64,000 nucleotides of DNA from Neorhizobium sp. SOG26 (lineage in GTDB: Bacteria > Pseudomonadota > Alphaproteobacteria > Rhizobiales > Rhizobiaceae): contig NZ_CP025512.1 in assembly GCF_003491345.1 (NCBI RefSeq), positions 806,001 to 870,000 of the forward strand, read 5' to 3'. The notes under the pieces are model-generated. The model was given only the letters and a program-made list of their open reading frames with translations, was not told the DNA's origin and did no database searches. Numbering within the stretch: position 1 is the stretch's first letter; every line of letters begins with the position of its first letter. This document shows positions 47,119 through 56,672 of this stretch, piece after piece. A program made the position numbers and the translations under genes.

Positions 47119-47134
47119 GTTAACTGCGGCTTAG
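47119..47134 (-). promoter_or_regulatory. Near-match to the CtrA motif before the CelD-like gene
   Basis: On the minus strand it reads CTAA-GCCGCAG-TTAAC, one base off TTAA-N7-TTAAC, 69 bp upstream of the CelD-like start. It lies between the stop of the DUF2842 gene and that start. Confidence 0.3.
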
Positions 47135-47137
47135 CAG

Positions 47138-47368
47138 CTACTTCTTGAGCTTTGGGCCCGCCATCCACTTGATGATCAGCATCGCCGGCAGGATCCACAG
47201 GAGGCCGCTGATCAGGAAGTAGAGGAAATGGATCCACCATGGCGAGGTGGCCAGCATCAGGGTTGCGACCGTGGTGGCAACCAGCGCATAGATGATGACG
47301 AGGAAAATGATCAGAATGGTGCCGATGAAGCTCCTCAGACGCGGTACCAAACGGCTTCTCCTGCTCAT
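47138..47368 (-). CDS. DUF2842-family small membrane protein
   Basis: A 76-residue protein with two membrane helices (IGTILIIFLVIIYALVATT, 17-35, and WIHFLYFLISGLLWILPAMLI, 46-66) and the family's end WMAGPKLKK. DUF2842 proteins are alphaproteobacterial with no assigned function and typically lie next to ctaA. ATG 47368 starts the conserved part; the open frame extends upstream to 47440 without support. It is divergent to ctaA, across about 140 bp. Confidence 0.85.
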   Translation of the reverse strand: MSRRSRLVPRLRSFIGTILIIFLVIIYALVATTVATLMLATSPWWIHFLYFLISGLLWILPAMLIIKWMAGPKLKK

Positions 47369-47510
47369 GCGAATCCGGGCCGCGACCCCATGCCGCAAAC
47401 CACGAGGGCTTGTTTTGCACGGGTCGATGGCGCAAATCAACGCACAATCCTAACGAACCGCAGGAGCGTCACGTCCAGTGCCGCCCATGAACATTGGCGG
47501 AGCCCGAGAC

Positions 47511-48611
47511 ATGTCCGCAACGGATGCTGTGATTATCGATGTCCTGAAACAGACGAAACGCCAGGAGCGTGATCGGAAGGCGGTGCGCATCTGGCTGGGC
47601 GTGGTGATCTTCACCCTGTTCTGCCTTGTACTCGTTGGCGGTGCGACGCGGTTGACCGACTCCGGCCTCTCGATCACCGAGTGGAAGCCGATCCACGGCG
47701 TCATTCCGCCGCTCAATGCGGCTGAATGGGAAGAGGAGTTCCAGCTCTACCAGCGCATTCCGCAATACCAGGAAGTCAACAAGGACATGACTGTCGACGA
47801 GTTCAAGTCGATCTTCTGGTGGGAATGGGCGCATCGTTTCCTGGCGCGGTCGATCGGACTGATCTTTGCGCTGCCGCTTACCTTCTTCTGGTTCACCGGC
47901 CGCATCGAGCGGCGCATACGTTGGCCCCTTGTCGGCCTGCTGGCGCTTGGCGGTTTTCAGGGTTTCGTTGGCTGGTGGATGGTGTCGTCAGGCCTGAGCA
48001 AGCTGGTCAGCGTGTCGCAATACAGGCTCGCAGTTCATCTCACGATCGCCTGCCTTATCTTTGCAGCGTCGGTCTGGATCATGCGCGGCCTTGCACCGCA
48101 TTCCAAGGATCCGGCGCCGACGTCGAATTCGCATTGGGCCGCAGCCGGCATTGCCTTCCTGGTGTTGTTCCAGATCTATCTCGGCGCGCTTGTGGCCGGT
48201 CTTGATGCCGGCCTCAGCTACACGACATGGCCACTGATGGACGGCGCGATCATCCCGGGCGACCTGTTCATCCAGCAGCCGTGGTGGATCAACCTGTTCG
48301 AAAACCCGAAGACGGTGCAGTTCGTCCACCGCTGTGGTGCCTATCTCCTCTGGGCCGCAACCCTCCTCCACATGATCGTGTCGCTCGCCAAGGCGCCGGG
48401 CACCACGCATGCACGTCGTTCCGTCGTGCTGTTCCTTCTCGTCTGCGTGCAGGCGATCATCGGCATCTCGACGCTGGTCATGCAGGTGCCGCTTCACATG
48501 GCGCTCACCCACCAGGGCATGGCGCTGGTCGTGCTTGGTTTTGCCGTGGCGCATTGGCGTGGTTTCATCGGCGAATATCCGCTGCAGACGGCGATCGTCG
48601 AGCGCAGCTGA
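47511..48611 (+). CDS. ctaA: Haem A synthase
   Basis: Inner-membrane oxidase that turns the methyl group of haem O to a formyl group for cytochrome aa3. The 366-residue protein has eight membrane helices. Two His-bearing halves are seen: [15 protein letters not shown] and, in the second half, [18 protein letters not shown] and [18 protein letters not shown]. The conserved [27 protein letters not shown] loop is intact. I chose ATG 47511 because the first residues then align with other rhizobial CtaA proteins, with GGAG upstream; ATG 47487 is a longer alternative. It is followed by a terminator. Confidence 0.95.
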   Translation: MSATDAVIIDVLKQTKRQERDRKAVRIWLGVVIFTLFCLVLVGGATRLTDSGLSITEWKPIHGVIPPLNAAEWEEEFQLYQRIPQYQEVNKDMTVDEFKSIFWWEWAHRFLARSIGLIFALPLTFFWFTGRIERRIRWPLVGLLALGGFQGFVGWWMVSSGLSKLVSVSQYRLAVHLTIACLIFAASVWIMRGLAPHSKDPAPTSNSHWAAAGIAFLVLFQIYLGALVAGLDAGLSYTTWPLMDGAIIPGDLFIQQPWWINLFENPKTVQFVHRCGAYLLWAATLLHMIVSLAKAPGTTHARRSVVLFLLVCVQAIIGISTLVMQVPLHMALTHQGMALVVLGFAVAHWRGFIGEYPLQTAIVERS

Positions 48612-48638
48612 CATCCTCCGCAACGGCTGACATCAACG

Positions 48639-48672
48639 GGGCAGGCGGATCCTTTACCGCCTGCCTTTTTTG
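48639..48672 (+). terminator. Terminator after ctaA
   Basis: 9-bp stem GGCAGGCGG/CCGCCTGCC (48640-48648 with 48657-48665) and 8-nt loop, then a T-run. Confidence 0.85.
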
Positions 48673-48782
48673 TTGCTGCGACGCTCTCACAATTTCTCAC
48701 ACCCCCATGTCGGCAAACGGTTCTGCCGCCCGTCCTTGGGGTATCGCCGCACGGGCGCGGCCGAACAAGAGGAGAGAGGACA

Positions 48783-49208
48783 ATGGCAGGCACAGTGGCA
48801 ATCCTGGTGGCGAGGCTGATCTTCGGCGGCCTGTTCGTCATGGCGACGACATTCAAGTTCATCGATATGCCGATGACGGCAAACTACATCGCCGGCGCCG
48901 GTTTCCCGTTTCCGCTGTTTCTCGCCTGGTGCGCGGCGATCTTCGAAATCGGCCTGGCGGTCGCCTTCCTCACCGGCGCCTTCTTCTCAGAAGCGGCACT
49001 GCTCGCAGGTGTCTATGTGATCTTCCTTGCCCTCGCATTCCACGGTCCCAGCCACTGGGAGGGGAACGAGGCGGAGTTCGGCTTCTTCGTGGACCACTTC
49101 ACTTTCCTGGCCGGCTTGCTGTTCGCGGCGGTGCATGGGCCTGGAAACAAGCTGGTGCTGAACCTTGGCCTGCGGCAGGTTCTCGCAACGAGAGGGCAGG
49201 CCGCCTAG
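48783..49208 (+). CDS. DoxX-family membrane protein
   Basis: A 141-residue protein with four membrane segments and the DoxX-type first-helix pattern (VARLIFGGLFVMATTFKFID) and a mid loop (FLAWCAAIFEIGLAVAFLTGAFF). DoxX proteins are linked to redox tasks such as thiosulfate/quinone oxidoreduction or detoxification; no specific role can be given here. The ribosome site is strong (GAGAGAGGA). It stands alone between ctaA and the convergent argC gene. A hairpin (TGCTTTCGG/CCGAAAGCA, 49234-49259) straddles the argC stop. Confidence 0.85.
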   Translation: MAGTVAILVARLIFGGLFVMATTFKFIDMPMTANYIAGAGFPFPLFLAWCAAIFEIGLAVAFLTGAFFSEAALLAGVYVIFLALAFHGPSHWEGNEAEFGFFVDHFTFLAGLLFAAVHGPGNKLVLNLGLRQVLATRGQAA

Positions 49209-49245
49209 GCTGGCCGAGGGCGTTTAGCGACAGTGCTTTCGGTCA

Positions 49246-50178
49246 TCAGGCCGAAAGCATCAGGTCCATGTTCTGCACGGCCGCACCCGACGCACCCTTG
49301 CCGAGGTTGTCGAGCAGGGCCACGAGGTTCACATGCGCGCCGCCCGGCGTGCCAAACACGAAGAGTTTCATCGTGTCCTGGTTCACCAGTTCCTCGGCAT
49401 CCACGCGCGGCAGCTTGCTGCTTTCCTCAAGCGGCACCACCGTGACGATGTCCTGGCCGGCATAATGCTCGACCAGCGCCTTGTGGATTCCTTCGATGGT
49501 CGTGCCTTCCTTGAGGTCTTCAAGGAAAAGCGGAACCTGCACGATCATGCCCTGTGCAAAGCGCCCGACGGATGGCGAGAAGAGCGGCGCCCGGTCGAGG
49601 AGACCATGAACCTTCATCTCCGGCACATGCTTGTGCTTGAGCGGCAGGCCGTAAAGGAAGTTGTTGGCGCTGATCGCGTCCTCCCGGCCCTGGTCTTCCA
49701 TCTGGCCGATCAACTGCTTGCCGCCGCCGGTGTAACCGGAGACCGCATTGACGCTGACCGGGTAACCATCTGGCAGGATGCCGGCGGCACGCAACGGGCG
49801 GATGAGCGCGATCGCGCCCGTCGGGTAGCAACCCGGATTGGCGACGTGGCGGGCCGACTTGATCTTCTCGGCCTGCGCCTTGTCGAGCTCGGCAAAGCCA
49901 TAGGCCCAGTTCGGGTCGACGCGGAAGGCGGTCGAGGTGTCGATCACCCGCACCTTGTTGTTTCCGGCAAGCATCGACACGGCTTCGCGCGATGCATCGT
50001 CCGGCAGGCAGAGGATTGCGATGTCGGCGCTGTTCAGCAGGTCCTCGCGCATCGCCGCATTGCGACGCTCGGCTTCCGGGATCGACAGCAGTTCAACATC
50101 TCGGCGGCCGGCCATGCGGGTGCGGATCTGCAGGCCCGTGGTGCCGTGTTCGCCATCGATGAAGATCTTTGCTGCCAT
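49246..50178 (-). CDS. argC: N-acetyl-gamma-glutamyl-phosphate reductase (type 2)
   Basis: Reduces the acyl phosphate to the semialdehyde with NADPH, the third step of arginine synthesis. The 310-residue protein is the short ArgC2 type. It has the nucleotide loop [15 protein letters not shown] at the N-terminus, and the catalytic Cys is in NPGCYPTGA. The [14 protein letters not shown] region and the C-terminal [20 protein letters not shown] are present. It precedes no arginine genes on this strand; the agmatinase gene is immediately upstream in the same direction, with 73 bp between, so the pair may share a transcript. Confidence 0.95.
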   Translation of the reverse strand: MAAKIFIDGEHGTTGLQIRTRMAGRRDVELLSIPEAERRNAAMREDLLNSADIAILCLPDDASREAVSMLAGNNKVRVIDTSTAFRVDPNWAYGFAELDKAQAEKIKSARHVANPGCYPTGAIALIRPLRAAGILPDGYPVSVNAVSGYTGGGKQLIGQMEDQGREDAISANNFLYGLPLKHKHVPEMKVHGLLDRAPLFSPSVGRFAQGMIVQVPLFLEDLKEGTTIEGIHKALVEHYAGQDIVTVVPLEESSKLPRVDAEELVNQDTMKLFVFGTPGGAHVNLVALLDNLGKGASGAAVQNMDLMLSA

Positions 50179-50251
50179 AACCTTGTTCCTGTCGTTTCAA
50201 CAACTTGGATTGGAATTCTGAATCAAACTGGGAGAAAGTTGAATCACGTCT

Positions 50252-51202
50252 TCAGCCTTTTGCCAGTCGCTCTGCGCGCAGCCCGAGCATATACATTGCA
50301 ACGGTTGCCCCGGCAATGGCGGTGATATCGGCGTGGTCATAGGCTGGCGCGACCTCGACGACATCGGCGCCGCGGATGTCGAGGGCGCCAAGCTTGCTGA
50401 GAACCGAGAGGATCTTGGCGCTCGATGGTCCCCCTGCGACGGGTGTCCCGGTACCGGGCGCATAGGCCGGATCGAGGCAGTCGATGTCGAAGGTGAGGTA
50501 GGCGGGGCGTCCTGCGGTGCGCTCCAGGATCGCCGCCGCGATCTCGGATGCGGTCATCTCCTCCACCTCGTGACCATAGATCAGTCGCAGGCCGCAGTCC
50601 TCCGGCGCATGGGTGCGGATGCCGACCTGGATGGAGTGCGCGGGATCGATAATGCCGGAGCGGGCGGCTCGAGCGACGAAGGAGCCGTGGTCGATACGGC
50701 CTTCATGATCGAGCCACGTATCCTGGTGTGCATCGAACTGGACAAGCGCCAGCGGCCCGTGCTTTTCCGCATGCGCCTCCAGCAGGGGCCAGGTCACATA
50801 ATGATCGCCGCCGAGCGTCAGCAGAAAGGCGCCGCTGTCGATGATCGTTGTCGCCTGCCGTTCGATTGCCGCAGGGGTTTCTGCATGGTTGCCGTAGTCG
50901 AGCAGGCAGTCGCCATAGTCGATGACCGACATCTGCGCGAACAGATCCCGGTTGAACGGATACTGCGGATCGTTGTCGAAGATGGCCGAGGCACGGCGGA
51001 TCGCCTGCGGCCCGAAGCGGGCGCCGGGGCGGTTGGAGGTCGCGGCATCGAAGGGAATGCCCCAGACTGCGGCATCGACGCCGGTCAGGTCCTTGGTGAA
51101 GCGGCGGCGCATGAAGGAAAGCGCGCCTGCAAAGGTCGGGTCGGTTGCGGCGGAGCGCAGGCTCGTCGCCGTAAAGGCATGGTCGATGGTCTTGGCAGCC
51201 AT
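50252..51202 (-). CDS. speB: Agmatinase (ureohydrolase)
   Basis: Hydrolyses agmatine to putrescine and urea with two Mn ions; cytoplasmic. The 316-residue protein has the ureohydrolase metal motifs GGDHYVTWP, VQFDAHQDTW and TFDIDCLDPAYAPGTGTPVAGG. The ATG at 51202 follows the rpsI gene by about 115 bp; upstream in-frame codons (to 51259) are not supported. Guanidinobutyrase or related ureohydrolase specificity cannot be excluded. It sits between rpsI and argC, all in the same direction. Confidence 0.9.
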   Translation of the reverse strand: MAAKTIDHAFTATSLRSAATDPTFAGALSFMRRRFTKDLTGVDAAVWGIPFDAATSNRPGARFGPQAIRRASAIFDNDPQYPFNRDLFAQMSVIDYGDCLLDYGNHAETPAAIERQATTIIDSGAFLLTLGGDHYVTWPLLEAHAEKHGPLALVQFDAHQDTWLDHEGRIDHGSFVARAARSGIIDPAHSIQVGIRTHAPEDCGLRLIYGHEVEEMTASEIAAAILERTAGRPAYLTFDIDCLDPAYAPGTGTPVAGGPSSAKILSVLSKLGALDIRGADVVEVAPAYDHADITAIAGATVAMYMLGLRAERLAKG

Positions 51203-51317
51203 GGTGGCGTCTTCCAACGGCGGTTGCGGATGTCGTTGTTGATAAAGGCAAGCGCACAAACAGAAAAGGCGGAGCCGAAGCCCCGCCTTTTGAAAATCCC
51301 GAAAGAACTCGAAGCGA

Positions 51318-51785
51318 TTAACGCTTGGAGAACTGGAAGGAGCGGCGGGCCTTGGCCTTACCGTACTTCTTACGCTCGACGACGCGGCTGTCGCGGGTCA
51401 GGAAACCACCCTTCTTGAGGACCGGACGCAGGCCCGGCTCGAAGTAGGTGAGGGCCTTGGAGAGGCCGTGGCGAACTGCACCAGCCTGGCCGGAAAGACC
51501 ACCGCCGGCAACCGTTGCAACGATGTCGAACTGACCCGTGCGGGCAGCTGCGACGATCGGCTGCTGCAGGATCATCTGCAGAACCGGGCGGGCAAAGTAA
51601 GCCGAGAAGTCACGACCGTTGATCGTGATCTTGCCGGTGCCAGCCTTGATCCAGACGCGGGCAATGGCGTTCTTGCGCTTGCCGGTTGCGTAGGAACGGC
51701 CAAGCGTGTCGACCTTGCGGATATGAACCGGAGCAGCGGCTTCAGCAGCCGGCGCGAGGTCCTTCAAAGAGGAGAGATCGGCCAT
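51318..51785 (-). CDS. rpsI: 30S ribosomal protein S9
   Basis: Ribosomal small subunit protein S9 of 155 residues. The bacterial S9 core begins at [20 protein letters not shown], and the C-terminus ends in the conserved [18 protein letters not shown]. The N-terminus carries an Ala-rich extension (about 35 residues) usual in alphaproteobacteria. It lies 2 bp after the rplM stop, an operon fixed in bacteria. Confidence 0.98.
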   Translation of the reverse strand: MADLSSLKDLAPAAEAAAPVHIRKVDTLGRSYATGKRKNAIARVWIKAGTGKITINGRDFSAYFARPVLQMILQQPIVAAARTGQFDIVATVAGGGLSGQAGAVRHGLSKALTYFEPGLRPVLKKGGFLTRDSRVVERKKYGKAKARRSFQFSKR

Positions 51786-51787
51786 GA

Positions 51788-52252
51788 TCAGGCGCTCCTT
51801 ACGTTCTTCTTGTTCAGCGATGCCACGTCGAGAACGACCGGCTGCTGAGCTTCATGGGGATGGTTCGAGCCAGCGTAGACACGCAGGTTCTTCATCTGGC
51901 GACGACCGAGCGGGCCGCGGGGGATCATGCGCTCGACAGCCTTTTCAACGACGCGCTCCGGGAAGCGACCTTCGATGATCTGGCGCGCAGTGCGCTCCTT
52001 GATGCCGCCCGGATAGCCGGTGTGCCAGTAATACTTCTTGTCGGAATACTTCTTGCCGGTGAAGGCGACCTTTTCCGCATTGATGACGATGACGTTGTCG
52101 CCGTCGTCAACGTGAGGGGTGTACGTAGCCTTGTGCTTGCCGCGCAGGCGGTTGGCAACGATGGTGGCGAGGCGACCGACAACGAGGCCTTCGGCGTCGA
52201 TGATCACCCACTTCTTCTCCACCTCTGCGGGCTTCTGAACGAAGGTTGACAT
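51788..52252 (-). CDS. rplM: 50S ribosomal protein L13
   Basis: Ribosomal large subunit protein L13 of 154 residues, with the conserved [43 protein letters not shown] and [21 protein letters not shown] blocks. The gene is first in the rplM-rpsI operon. The 228 bp upstream, before the thioesterase gene ends, hold the promoter; no ribosomal-protein autoregulatory leader could be identified by eye. Confidence 0.98.
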   Translation of the reverse strand: MSTFVQKPAEVEKKWVIIDAEGLVVGRLATIVANRLRGKHKATYTPHVDDGDNVIVINAEKVAFTGKKYSDKKYYWHTGYPGGIKERTARQIIEGRFPERVVEKAVERMIPRGPLGRRQMKNLRVYAGSNHPHEAQQPVVLDVASLNKKNVRSA

Positions 52253-52480
52253 GGTTTTCTCTTTCTTTGGACCCGTGGCTTCCGAACCGGTCGCCGGGGC
52301 GTTTCTTGTTGCTTGTTTTGCCGATCAAGCGGCAAAAAGAAAACGGCCCCGGAAGGGGTCGCATTCATGGGTGGCTTATACGCATGTAGGCTGTCGCGGT
52401 CAAGGTGAGGGATCTGGAGCGGAAATTTTTAATATCAATGAAAACAAGTGGTTAGCTGTGTGGTACTATATTGCCACACG

Positions 52481-52906
52481 TTAACGCGGTGGAATCGAGT
52501 AGGTCGCGGTCGCCTGGGCGACGGGTTCGGCGCCTTCCTGGGTGAGAAGGGCATCCACCACCGCAAGCCGCTTGCCGAGCTTCAGCAGACGGCATTCACA
52601 GAAGATCGGCGCGAGCGTGGGCCTGCGCAGGAAGTTGATGTTGAGGTTCGTCGTGACTGCGAGCGCAACTGGACCGATGTGTGCAAGAATGATCGCATAG
52701 GCTGCGACATCGGCAAGCATCACCATCGAGGGTCCGGATACGGTATTGCCTGGCCGTAGATGCCGGTCGCTGGGATCAAGCCGCATCACCAGCCGACCAT
52801 CGGACACCTCAGTCACCGCCAGCACGCGGCCATCGACATGGATCTGCGGAAACTCTCGGTCGAGGAACTCGTGCAACTGTTCAATCGATAAAATGGGTGC
52901 GGGCAT
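52481..52906 (-). CDS. PaaI-family hotdog thioesterase
   Basis: Acyl-CoA thioesterase-like protein of 141 residues with the hotdog fold. The helix motif has GNTVSGPSMVMLADVAAYAIILAH, with the active-site Asp, and the second strand region is LAVTTNLNINFLRRP. Substrate unknown. It is transcribed toward rplM with no overlap and is divergent from the CoA-binding protein gene by about 120 bp. I see no other gene that shares its transcript. Confidence 0.9.
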   Translation of the reverse strand: MPAPILSIEQLHEFLDREFPQIHVDGRVLAVTEVSDGRLVMRLDPSDRHLRPGNTVSGPSMVMLADVAAYAIILAHIGPVALAVTTNLNINFLRRPTLAPIFCECRLLKLGKRLAVVDALLTQEGAEPVAQATATYSIPPR

Positions 52907-53025
52907 GAAATGACTGTTCCGGCAAATGACTGGAAGCGGAGACTACACACGACATGCGCAGAATGGAAAGCCGCACCGTCTCAACCTACATAAGTGCGAG
53001 CCATCGTAGAGAACTGGAGCCCGAG

Positions 53026-53454
53026 ATGAACCACGATCATTATGACAATGCCTACATTGCCGACATCCTGAAGTCGGTGAAGACGATCGCGCTTCTCGGC
53101 GCCTCGCCAAACCCGGACCGCCCGAGCAACGGCGTCATGGGCTTCCTCCTTTCCAAGGGCTACCAGGTCTTTCCGGTCAACCCCGGGCAGGCGGGCAAGC
53201 AGATCCTCGGCCAGACGGTGTATGCCAAGCTCGCGGACGTGCCGCAGCCGGTTGACATGGTTGATGTGTTCCGGGCTGCCGAATATCTCGATGGCGTGGT
53301 CGACGAGGCCATCGCGCTTGAAAAGAAGCCGAAGGTGATCTGGGGCCAGCTCAGCGTTCGCGATGATGCCGCCGCGGCAAAGGCGGAAGCGGCGGGGATC
53401 AAGATGGTCATGGACCGCTGCCCGGCCATCGAATATCCGCGGCTGATTGGCTGA
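53026..53454 (+). CDS. CoA-binding domain protein
   Basis: A 142-residue single-domain protein with a Rossmann-type CoA-binding fold: SVKTIALLGASPNPDRPSNGVMGFLLSKGYQVFPVNPGQAG at the N-terminus, VDMVDVFRAAEYLDGVVDEA in the middle, and the conserved VMDRCPAIEYPRL end. The family (YccU-like) is widespread and poorly characterised. ATG 53026 is preferred, with a GGAG site 9 nt upstream; the longer frame from 52954 lacks support. It precedes metY by about 150 bp and may be regulated with it. Confidence 0.9.
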   Translation: MNHDHYDNAYIADILKSVKTIALLGASPNPDRPSNGVMGFLLSKGYQVFPVNPGQAGKQILGQTVYAKLADVPQPVDMVDVFRAAEYLDGVVDEAIALEKKPKVIWGQLSVRDDAAAAKAEAAGIKMVMDRCPAIEYPRLIG

Positions 53455-53600
53455 TCGCCAAGCGGGGCGTCACACAACGCTCCAGAAATATCATGCATTT
53501 CCAAACGGATGAGGTTCCGCGGAAGAATATGCCTTGATCGCGATCGCTCCGCTTGCTCTGTTGCGCGTCATCATGACATGGCGCTTCAAGGGAGAGAGAT

Positions 53601-54887
53601 ATGGCGACCAACAATCCGGGCTTTTCAACACTGGCCGTACATGCCGGCGCGGCGCCAGATCCGACGACGGGCGCGCGGGCGACCCCGATCTACCAGACCA
53701 CGTCCTTCGTATTTAACGATGCGGACCACGCCGCGGCGCTCTTTGGCCTGCAGCAGTTCGGCAACATCTACACCCGCATCATGAACCCGACGCAGGCCGC
53801 GCTCGAGGAGCGTGTCGCCGCATTGGAGGGCGGAACGGCGGCCCTTGCGGTCGCCTCCGGGCATGCGGCACAGATGCTCGCCTTCCACACGCTGATGCAG
53901 CCGGGCGACAATTTCGTCGCGGCGCGCAAGCTTTATGGCGGCTCGATCAACCAGTTCGGGCACGCCTTCAAGAACTTTGGCTGGGAGGTGCGTTGGGCCG
54001 ACCCCGCTGATCCGGCGACCTTCGACGCGCAATTCGACGACCGCACCAAGGCGATCTTCATCGAAAGCCTCGCCAATCCCGGCGGCACCTTCGTGGATAT
54101 CGCAGCAATTGCCGAGGTCGCTCGCCGTCGCGGCGTGCCGCTGATCGTCGACAACACCATGGCAAGCCCTTACCTCGTGCGTCCGCTGGAGCATGGCGCC
54201 GACATCGTCATCCATTCGCTGACAAAGTTCCTCGGCGGCCACGGCAATTCGATGGGCGGCATCCTGGTGGATGGCGGCACCTTCGACTGGTCGGCGTCGG
54301 GCAACTACCCGATGCTGTCTGAGCCGCGCCCGGAATATGCCGGGGTGGAACTGCACAAGACCTTCGGCAACATTGCCTTTGCGATCGGCGCTCGGGTGCT
54401 GGGGCTTCGCGATCTTGGCCCGGCGATCTCGCCCTTCAACGCCTTCATGATCCTGACCGGCATCGAAACGCTGCCGCTTCGCATGCAGAAACATTGCGAC
54501 AATGCACTGGCCGTCGCAAAATGGCTGAAGACCCATCCGAAGGTTGCCTGGGTCAATTATGCCGGCCTGGAAGATGACGCGAACCACGGCCTGCAGCAGC
54601 GCTATTCGCCGAAGGGCGCCGGCGCCGTCTTCACCTTTGGCGTCAAGGGTGGCTACGAGGCGGGCAAAACCTTTGTCGAAAGCCTGCAGCTCTTCTCGCA
54701 CCTCGCCAACATTGGCGACACCCGCTCGCTCGTGATCCACCCGGCATCGACCACCCACCGCCAGTTGACGGAAGAGCAGCAGATTGCTGCAGGCGCCGGA
54801 CCGGATGTCGTGCGCCTGTCGATCGGCATCGAGGATTCGGGCGACATCATCGCTGACCTTGATCAGGCGCTGGCGGCCATCCAGTGA
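53601..54887 (+). CDS. metY: O-acetylhomoserine sulfhydrylase (aminocarboxypropyltransferase)
   Basis: PLP enzyme of the Cys/Met-metabolism family, 428 residues, that makes homocysteine from O-acetylhomoserine and sulfide. The N-terminal [29 protein letters not shown] is typical. The PLP lysine lies in [16 protein letters not shown], and the C-terminus has [20 protein letters not shown] and [18 protein letters not shown] site precedes the ATG. I looked for a SAM-II riboswitch in the 146 bp upstream and saw none. The cupin gene overlaps its stop by 4 bp. Confidence 0.95.
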   Translation: MATNNPGFSTLAVHAGAAPDPTTGARATPIYQTTSFVFNDADHAAALFGLQQFGNIYTRIMNPTQAALEERVAALEGGTAALAVASGHAAQMLAFHTLMQPGDNFVAARKLYGGSINQFGHAFKNFGWEVRWADPADPATFDAQFDDRTKAIFIESLANPGGTFVDIAAIAEVARRRGVPLIVDNTMASPYLVRPLEHGADIVIHSLTKFLGGHGNSMGGILVDGGTFDWSASGNYPMLSEPRPEYAGVELHKTFGNIAFAIGARVLGLRDLGPAISPFNAFMILTGIETLPLRMQKHCDNALAVAKWLKTHPKVAWVNYAGLEDDANHGLQQRYSPKGAGAVFTFGVKGGYEAGKTFVESLQLFSHLANIGDTRSLVIHPASTTHRQLTEEQQIAAGAGPDVVRLSIGIEDSGDIIADLDQALAAIQ

Positions 54888-55231
54888 CGGCAAGCTGGAT
54901 CACCTTCGATCTCACCGCTGTCGAACCTGAAGAGGGGGCTCCGGCCCCCGACCGGCTTCTGTCCGGCGACCCCAGGTTTCGCACCTGGAATGTCGAAGAG
55001 GCCGAGGGTGGGCTGTACGCCGGGGTGTGGGAATCGACACCCGGCAAGTGGCGGATCGTCTACGAGGAGTGGGAGTATTTCCGCATCATCTCCGGTTATT
55101 CCATCGTCACCGACGACAAGGGCGAGATTATCCACCTGCGAGCAGGGGATAGCCTGATCCTCAGGCCTGGCTTCAGCGGAACCTGGGAAGTCGTTGAAAC
55201 GACTCGCAAGGATTACGTCATCCGGCTTTAG
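54884..55231 (+). CDS. Small cupin-domain protein
   Basis: A 115-residue single-cupin protein of the DUF861-like group: GVWESTPGKWRIVYEEWEYFRIISGYSIVTDDKGEIIHLRAGDSLILRPGF covers both cupin motifs, but with fewer metal His than usual. It starts with GTG, overlapping metY by 4 bp (GTGA), so translation is coupled. Probably binds a small ligand or acts as an isomerase; a link to homocysteine metabolism is only inferred from position. Its stop overlaps that of the convergent MarR gene. Confidence 0.85.
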   Translation: MTASWITFDLTAVEPEEGAPAPDRLLSGDPRFRTWNVEEAEGGLYAGVWESTPGKWRIVYEEWEYFRIISGYSIVTDDKGEIIHLRAGDSLILRPGFSGTWEVVETTRKDYVIRL

Positions 55232-55713
55232 GATGGGTCGCTGCCAGTGGTGGCGAAGGCCTTGGCAAATTCGGGCGATGAGATGAGGGCAAGCGTCCGC
55301 CGCAATTCGGCGGACCTGTCTTCGCCAAAGACCTCATCGAACCGACGCTGCGCCTCTTTCCAGCGCGTCGCCACCTCCTTCTGCTTTGCTCGCCCGACGG
55401 GCGTGAGGCGCACCCGCTTCACCCGCCGGTCCTGCTCGTCGGGCACGAGCTCCACCAGGCCATCCCGCAACAGCGGCTTCAGCGTATGTCCCAGCGCCGA
55501 AAGATCCATCACCATCGCATTGGCCAGCGTCTTCAGGCTTGGCGCGCCCAAGAGCCTTATCTGTGACAGCAAGGAGAACTGCGTGCCCTTGAGCCCGCTG
55601 TCGCCCATCGCGTCATCGTAAAGCTGGCCGAGCTGCCGCGCCGCGCGACGGATCGCGCTGTTGCTGCAGTACAGCCAGACCCCATCCTCATCATTGTCGA
55701 TTGTATCTGCCAT
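55228..55713 (-). CDS. MarR-family regulator
   Basis: A 161-residue MarR protein. The wHTH spans about 50-115 (RLLGAPSLKTLANAMVMDLSALGHTLKPLLRDGLVELVPDEQDRRVKRVRLTPVG), with the DRR wing. It lies divergent to the SDR gene, 140 bp apart, a layout that suggests it represses the SDR gene and itself. A 12-bp palindrome in the gap (55818-55829) is the probable operator. Its stop overlaps the cupin gene stop by 4 bp, convergent. Confidence 0.9.
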   Translation of the reverse strand: MADTIDNDEDGVWLYCSNSAIRRAARQLGQLYDDAMGDSGLKGTQFSLLSQIRLLGAPSLKTLANAMVMDLSALGHTLKPLLRDGLVELVPDEQDRRVKRVRLTPVGRAKQKEVATRWKEAQRRFDEVFGEDRSAELRRTLALISSPEFAKAFATTGSDPS

Positions 55714-55817
55714 CTGTCCACCGTGTTCTGGCGCCCAGTCTATAGCTGCACGAGCGCGGGTCGCAAAATCTTGCCGCGAGCCCTTGCAGCCTCAGAGGCG
55801 CCTCCTCATCTAGATAG

Positions 55818-55829
55818 TGGCATATGCCA
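55818..55829. promoter_or_regulatory. Palindromic operator candidate between MarR and SDR genes
   Basis: Perfect 12-bp palindrome TGGCATATGCCA, 24 bp before the SDR start and 105 bp before the MarR start, in a region that must hold both promoters. Length and symmetry suit a MarR-type dimer. Confidence 0.55.
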
Positions 55830-55853
55830 GTAAATCAAATCAGGAGATGAAAG

Positions 55854-56666
55854 ATGACTAGCGGATCAAGACATGGAACGGCACTTGTAACAGGGGCATC
55901 CTCGGGTATCGGCGCAACCTATGCCGAGAAACTGGCGGCACGTGGTTATGACCTGATCCTGGTCGCGCGTGATGCCGCTCGCCTGATGGCGCTGGGCGAA
56001 AAACTGGAGCAGCAGCATGGCATCACCGCAGACGTACTGCGCGCAGATCTTGCTGATCGCCTCGATCTCGACATTGTCGACCGCCGCCTGCGGGACGACC
56101 GGACGATCAGCCTCCTCGTCAACAATGCCGGCATCGGTCCCAACGGCCCGCTGCTGAAGGCCGATACCGCTTATCTTGACCGCATGGTTGATCTCAATGT
56201 CACCGCCGCCAACCGGCTGGCGCTTGCCGCAGCCCGCGCCTTTAGCACGCGCGGCAGGGGAACGATCATCAATATTGCCTCGGCCGTCGCGTTGGCGCCC
56301 GAGCGGTTCAGCGGCACCTATGCAGCGAGCAAGGCCTTCGTGCTGGCGCTCACGGAGTCGCTCGCGGCCGAGCTCAAGGATTCTGGCGTCCATGTGCAGG
56401 CGATTCTACCCGGTTATACCCGGACCGAAATCTTCGACCGCGTCGGCGGCTCGATGGACAACCTGCCGCAGGACTCGGTGATGGAGGTGGACGACCTGGT
56501 CGACGCGGCACTCGCCGGCCTCGACCGCAACGAACTCGTCACCATACCCTCTCTGGAGGACGCAGCCCTGTTTGACAGCTTCCGCCAGTCTCGGGCGGCG
56601 CTCGGCCCGCACCTGTCGCGCAACAAGCCGGCCTTGCGCTACAGCGCAAGCCCCGTCGCAGCTTAA
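55854..56666 (+). CDS. Short-chain dehydrogenase/reductase
   Basis: Classical SDR of 270 residues. The cofactor loop is TGASSGIGATYAEKLA, the NNAG motif is in LLVNNAGIGPNG, and the active site is Ser in IINIASAVAL with Tyr-x3-Lys in YAASK. An Arg shortly after the second strand (VARDAARL) suggests NADPH. Substrate unknown; a MarR-controlled SDR often handles a toxic or plant-derived aldehyde or ketone. An AGGAG site lies 8 nt before the start. The second P450 gene is next to it, convergent, 6 bp away. Confidence 0.92.
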   Translation: MTSGSRHGTALVTGASSGIGATYAEKLAARGYDLILVARDAARLMALGEKLEQQHGITADVLRADLADRLDLDIVDRRLRDDRTISLLVNNAGIGPNGPLLKADTAYLDRMVDLNVTAANRLALAAARAFSTRGRGTIINIASAVALAPERFSGTYAASKAFVLALTESLAAELKDSGVHVQAILPGYTRTEIFDRVGGSMDNLPQDSVMEVDDLVDAALAGLDRNELVTIPSLEDAALFDSFRQSRAALGPHLSRNKPALRYSASPVAA

Positions 56667-56672
56667 ACCGCG

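Noticed and set aside
52478..52484. GTTAAC word at the thioesterase stop
   Set aside because: Lacks a second TTAA at the right distance and sits at a coding end.
53455..53600. Possible SAM-II riboswitch before metY
   Set aside because: SAM-II elements occur before methionine genes in this order, but I could not find the conserved pseudoknot core here. A covariance-model search would settle it.
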